Below, piece after piece: positions 59,515 to 64,000 of a DNA stretch of 64,000 bases. The stretch lies in contig JAIXMF010000016.1 of the NCBI GenBank assembly GCA_025201365.1, forward strand, positions 434,001-498,000. The letters run 5' to 3'. The notes under the pieces were generated by a model. That model had not been told where the DNA came from, did no database searches, and saw nothing but the letters and a program-made list of their open reading frames with translations. Position numbers and translations under genes: made by a program. Every line of letters begins with the position of its first letter. Position 1 is the stretch's first letter. This stretch comes from Syncephalis plumigaleata (Eukaryota; Zoopagomycota; Zoopagomycetes; Zoopagales; Piptocephalidaceae).

Positions 59515-59662
59515 AATTGTCTGAATCTACACATCATCATCATTTCAGAATATTCCATCAATAATGACGCGTACACCTGTTGCAACCATCATGGCTGGTT
59601 ATGTTCTATTGAAATGATTGTATTGAGCACCATGTCTATGAGTATAGATTGACATATTTATT
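59515..59662 (-). repeat. Duplicated 3' flank of the intronless relative
   Basis: Counterpart of 54046-54175, ending in the same AATAAATATGTC poly(A) region. Confidence 0.85.
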
Positions 59663-59720
59663 CAATAAAAAGCTTAATATTCATGTAATAGGACCATTGC
59701 TTACTAGACCAGGGATGTAC

Positions 59721-59961
59721 TTAACAGTATATTATGAGCTTTGTATTTTCATCCACATATTGTACTGCTCCATTATGCGAGGATACCCGAACCAGCAGGG
59801 GTGATAGCATCCGTTTGTTGCTGTCCTCTTGCTGTCCTGGCATGGGACGGTCACCTCTTCCAAAAGGCACATCAAAAACATCATCTACAGGTGCCGCTTC
59901 TACCATAGCTAGACTAGCCACAACAACAATAATAATAGAAAACAATAACAGTGAATCTCAT
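59721..59961 (-). CDS. Intronless relative (D) of the single-codon-exon family
   Basis: The start context AATATCAATATGAG at 59961 resembles the CAACATCAACATG of genes A and B. The frame opens MRFTVIV, and one base later continues FSIIIVVVASLAMVEA, a signal-peptide core with the same ending as VEAS in genes A and B. It goes on AAPVDDVFDVPFGRGDRPM and KRMLSPLLVRVSS and stops at 59721-59723. There are no introns and no array. A single-base shift inside the signal peptide means it is either a sequence error or a decayed copy. Its 3' flank is the same duplicated segment as gene B. The APV...VPF.RG motif is like the APVPFMRG start of the gene B peptide, so D may show the family before array growth or a retrocopy of a spliced form. 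Confidence 0.5.
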
Positions 59962-60105
59962 ATTGATATTAGCCATAATAAAATATACAAAACAGAATAC
60001 GAATCTAGTGTAGGTAGTAACAAGTGTAAAAAGAGCAAGTGCTAAATTTCTTGATGTGCCCATTTCATCACTCGTAATGAAGCTTTCCTCGACAACTTCA
60101 ACATT

Positions 60106-62241
60106 ATGGCCAATCCTTCCATATTACCTATAAATGCCTCGTCTGGTATGCACCAGAGTGGCGCTGCACGTCAGATTAAGCTTGCTCCAGAGAGTGAATT
60201 ACGTTTAGAAGTGGAATTCGGATATCATTTAACGTTAAAGGTAACGATTATTGCTCTTTCAAATCTGCCCGTATAAAAGTACGCATTCTTTCGCTAAACT
60301 TACGCGTCTTTCTTTTTACATAGATGACCGAAGGAGTAGCAGAGATATTTGGCTGCGAGCTCATGCTAGACAAAGAGTACGCTTTTCCGGTCAGAAGTTG
60401 GCTGTATTCACCTGGCAAGGATGTACCATAGAACTTAGTGACATATCCTTTACGTACCAATCCATCATCCCTTCTGTTCACGTAGTCCACATCAATAGCT
60501 TTCTCTTAACTCACTATGATTGTCTATCGATTACTTACCGTCTGTAGGTGGTGCAGATTATGTGGCAGACGACACGCCAATGCCGATATTCCTTAATATA
60601 CACGCATCGTTGGAGGAACGACGCGTAGCAGCGGAATCGCAGAATACGCGTGGACCACGAGTACGTGCAAGCTTGCCATTCTTATTCCCTATACCATTGA
60701 TGATTCATTAATGTAGCATCCGTCTCTCACACTCACACTAGGTGGTGCTTGTAGGTGCACCAGATTCGGGTAAGACATCATTAGCGAAGATACTGCTTAA
60801 TTACGCAGTACGTCAAGGTCGTCAACCGATGTTTATTAGTATGGATACTGCCGATGTAAGAAGATATCTTATCATTATGAATAGTAATAGTAATAGTAAT
60901 GATAATAGGGTGGAGCAGTAATGCCTGGTGCAATATCAGCGGCAATGGTGGATCTACCGGTGTATCCGGAAGAGGAACTCGGTTCAATTGGCATCGACAT
61001 GACAACGAGTGGTGGTAGTCGAACGCCGGTTGGCTATTATTACGGATATGACTCGCCACAAGAGAATCCGAAATTACTTCAGAAGCTGATTAGTAAGATG
61101 GCAACCACCATTGATGCACGATTGAATGAAGATCAAGAAGGTAGTAATAGTAATAGCAGTGATAGAGATATGCTAATAATAACGTAATTGTGGTATAGCA
61201 TTACATTCTGGAATGATTATCGACACGAATGGTTGCGTAGAACATAGTGAATTCGACCTTTTATTACATATAATTCAAGCATTCTCAGGTAATGATACTG
61301 CTATTCTTGTAGCATTACAAATGGATCAACCTATGCTAATACAACTAATTAGCGGATATTGTACTTGTACTGGGACATGAACGATTACACAGCGATCTTA
61401 CTCGATCATTATCGAATACGTCACAAGTAACTATATTGAAGTTAACAAAGCTAGGCGGTGTAAGTGGCTGACTATCTGATAACAATCATAACAACTAATG
61501 TGCTCATTTGTTAATTAGGTGGCACGACGTGATAAACCATTTCTACGTCAATCACAAATGCGTAGAATACGTGAATACTTTTACGGACATCCTGGACAAT
61601 GTGAATTATCGCCATTCTCGTTAGTGATCAACTTTAACGATGTCAAAATATATCGAGTCGGTGAAGGTAATCATTTCGATTGTAAGCAAACACGCTCACT
61701 CATAGCTAGCTAACCTTTATCGATATTACAACATATATGTATATATACGCGCATTAGAGAATGTGGTACCCTCCTCTGCTTTACCATTGGGCGTCGATCG
61801 TATATCCTCCAGTGAACGTCTCATTCCCATTGAAGCGGGTGACATCTTGTTACATTCTATACTGGCCATTGTAGATGCCACGGGTGTGCACCGTTAACTG
61901 CAAACTCACATGCTGAACATACAGCATCAGCGGTAGCAGCAGCAGTATCGGATACCCCTACTGCTACGACATCAGCTACATCGGAAGAAGAGGAGAAACT
62001 AGGCACGGCCAGTGTATTAGGATTTGTCTACGTGTAAGTCATCATCATAACATACACACATTTATTTACTTGTATATATTTATTGATTGGATATTTTAAT
62101 AACATGAATGACACTAATCTGATGAATAGATCGGATGTGAATACAACCAAGCGTAAACTGACTGTATTAACGCCATCCGCATCACGCTTACCCAGTAATC
62201 GATTAGTGATGGGTGCATTTAAATGGGCAGAATCCGTTTAA
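60106..62241 (+). CDS. CLP1: CLP1, polynucleotide-kinase-fold subunit of mRNA 3'-end cleavage factor
   Basis: Ten exons: 60106-60240, 60324-60437, 60548-60660, 60742-60855, 60909-61140, 61199-61288, 61353-61459, 61519-61666, 61758-62033 and 62130-62241; about 480 residues. Clp1 belongs to cleavage factor IA in pre-mRNA 3' processing, with relatives in tRNA splicing. The N-terminal domain reads KLAPESELRLEVEFG, GVAEIFGCELMLDKEYAF and LAVFTWQGCTIELS. The P loop is VVLVGAPDSGKTSLAK. FISMDTADGGAVMPGAISA, SGMIIDTNGC, VLVLGHERLHSDL, IREYFYGHPGQCELSPFS and LGFVYVSDVNTTKRKLTVL follow in family order. Two missing bases are needed, in a TTTT run near 60384 and near 61893. Confidence 0.95.
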
Positions 62242-62344
62242 TTAGTATCACAATAAAGCTCGCTTCTTATTTAGCAGATAATGTAATCCTATAGCCATAA
62301 TGATAATGATTAGGATACTTCATAGATATATGATATTATTATAC

Positions 62345-64000
62345 TTACCAGTGATGTCGACATAGTACTGCTTCTTTACGTACACTACGTTTGGGATCAT
62401 CTACCGCGCGTGCTAATACACGTAATACGCGTGGTTTTATCGGATGCAGCAGATGATAGCGAATATGAACGGGAATGAGTGCCAAGAATTGTAATGCCGA
62501 GATACGAATCATCTAATGATCAATGTCGATACTATCATGAATACATGCATTCTATTGTTTATTAGTGCTACTACTAGTACTCACCATGGTACTTTGACTA
62601 GTCTGATGGATCTCGCTTAGTAGTAATGCTTGATCAATTAGTGTGCCTATATGTTCAGCAACTAGGTGTGGTGCCTCCTTAACCATCAGTGAGAATACAG
62701 TAAGCGTAGACTGTTTCAATGATGTATCCTCGGGTATCGATAATGACTGGATAAGTAAGGGCACAAGCTATATTGGAATAGAAAAGAGAGGACATGCAGT
62801 ATTAGTTATACAATCGATCATGATCATAGTAATAAATAGTAAAGAGTACCGGTGGTAGTGCGTCCAACATGATCTGTTTCGGTACATTACTTAATAGATG
62901 GGAGAGTGCCATCAGATAGTACACTTTAATGTCTATATCATGATTACACTTTGTATTAGTGTGATAGTTCATGCAGACATGATGTGTCGCATTTACCTTC
63001 ATTGGCATCGTTGAATCCTTGTGTGATCATGGGTAAAGCATACATGAAGAACTTTTGTCGATTCAATAACTGAATGATACGAATATATATATATATATTA
63101 GTATTATTTCTAAATGTCTATACTAGCTTACCTTTGTCGTCATGAATGAATGTGGATCCATCGGATGTGAAGTGGTGGTGGACATTTGATCTTTACGTGA
63201 TGATGCCATAGTAATAGTGCTGAAGCCATGAGCCGCTTCCTTTGCCAGTTCTTTATCCGTAAAGCATTCAATAAGTAGTTGTGTCGTGTCACGCGCGAGA
63301 GGATGTGCCAATAAGGCGAGTGCTCTAGTTGACTAGATTACATCGTAGGTATTAGTATGATTGATGATAACTAGATAGAGCTGCCACTATGATTACTTAC
63401 CCATATTAAGAATTGTAAAGCGGCTAGTCGACTGTTACAGATGATGTACGATGGTGTAATTGATCCTTGATAATGGTATACCACTCATTAAGCATACTCT
63501 CTCTTGTATCTGCATCTATATTTACACACGTATGAATTAGTAAATCATTAGTGTATTCATTACAATGTTATTGAACATACTCATTTTGTTAATAATAGAT
63601 GCAGACATTTGAGCCATAGCATGACTGGCAATGCTGACGGTATGCTCATCACATCCAAATTGTAGTAGATCCAATAGGAATGCCACCATATCATTAATCG
63701 GTATAATAGTCTATTGCATGCATTAGTAAATGTAATAATGATATGAATTAGTTCACTTACCTTCGGCCTACAATGATTTAGTATAGTTGCAAATAATGGC
63801 AGTGTATTTTGTTGAGGAATAGGTGCATTTCTCTATTGAATATTAATTGAGTAGCTGTTCAGATGATTACTACTACTTTTCTAATTACCTGTAATGGCGT
63901 GAATGGTATACTATCCTCCTTTGATGAGCATGATAAATGGGATAGATCACCTTGTGTATATAGTTTGATTGCTAATTCCACTGGTATTTGTTGTCTATGT
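62345..64000 (-). CDS. MMS19: MMS19, cytosolic iron-sulfur assembly/DNA repair HEAT protein, 3' part
   Basis: The gene enters from the right edge. Exons in reading order: 64000-63889 (partial), 63832-63761, 63710-63581, 63515-63401, 63332-63132, 63069-62997, 62932-62850, 62767-62585 and 62512-62345. The C-terminal HEAT repeats include TRALALLAHPLARDTTQLLI, KFFMYALPMITQGFND, YYLMALSHLLSNVPKQIMLD and LVPLLIQSLSIPED. The ending LARAVDDPKRSVRKEAVLCR, then HHW and TAA, is the hallmark C terminus of MMS19. MMS19 hands Fe-S clusters to XPD, polymerases and primase. One frame problem lies near 63440. The stop is 103 bp from the convergent CLP1 stop. Confidence 0.9.

Noticed and set aside
1-64000. tRNA, rRNA or transposon genes
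   Set aside because: No convincing B-box/cloverleaf, reverse transcriptase or transposase motif was noticed on reading. A tRNA or repeat search was not possible here.

Overview
This is a compact eukaryotic window of fungal type. Genes sit on both strands, introns are short (about 50-110 nt) with GTAAGT-like donors, TACTAAC/CTAAT branch sites and TAG acceptors. A DEP-DH-PH-CNH Rho1 exchange factor of Rom2 type, IML2/TTC39, MMS19, CLP1 and two LaeA/UMTA-like methyltransferases point to a fungus. MscS and MscL channels, a Gln/Asn/Ser-rich proteome and intron density suggest an early-diverging lineage, but the species cannot be named from the sequence. I saw no rRNA, tRNA, CRISPR, viral or transposon genes.

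Layout. 0.8-2.9 kb (-): DUF4097-like beta-repeat membrane protein. 4.7-7.6 kb (+): tandem pair of seven-helix proteins. 7.9-9.2 kb (-): MscS channel. 10.2-13.8 kb (+): Rom2-like RhoGEF. 14.0-17.7 kb (-): two paralogous methyltransferases. 18.7-20.2 kb (-): uracil-DNA glycosylase. 20.9-26.6 kb (-): a cysteine-rich, Pro/Thr-repeat secreted protein and a Tyr-Pro repeat secreted protein. 30.0-31.3 kb (+): FYVE protein. 33.3-34.1 kb (+): MscL with a zinc ribbon. 34.9-37.2 kb (+): MYPT-like ankyrin protein with an RVRF motif. 37.5-42.6 kb (-): IML2/TTC39 protein and a membrane protein that abuts it. 43.2-44.5 kb (-): alpha/beta hydrolase. 45.9-48.0 kb (+): second cysteine-rich secreted protein. 52.7-53.8 kb (+): unknown protein. 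60.1-62.2 kb (+): CLP1. 62.3-64 kb (-): 3' part of MMS19.

The main discovery is a family of three minus-strand genes (31.7-33.0, 48.2-52.1 and 54.2-57.7 kb) built as arrays of single-codon exons. Each array has a period of about 82 bp. Every unit is a complete spliceosomal intron (donor, TACTAAC-like branch site, about 40 nt free of AG, acceptor), and neighbouring introns are separated by only 3 nt (rarely 2, 5, 6 or 9). In the two genes with a recognisable first exon it encodes a signal peptide ending in a dibasic RR site, so the array would spell a small secreted peptide one codon per exon. The family shares its start context, its 5-nt-type fourth exon and its 3' terminal exon with poly(A) signal. 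One array has recently grown by duplicating whole intron-plus-codon units. A fourth, intronless relative lies at 59.7-60.0 kb.

Many conserved genes here (RhoGEF, UNG, CLP1, IML2, hydrolase, methyltransferase) need single-base frame corrections, nearly always a missing base in or beside a short run. Residual assembly indels are therefore likely, and this affects how the few 2-nt exons in the arrays are read.
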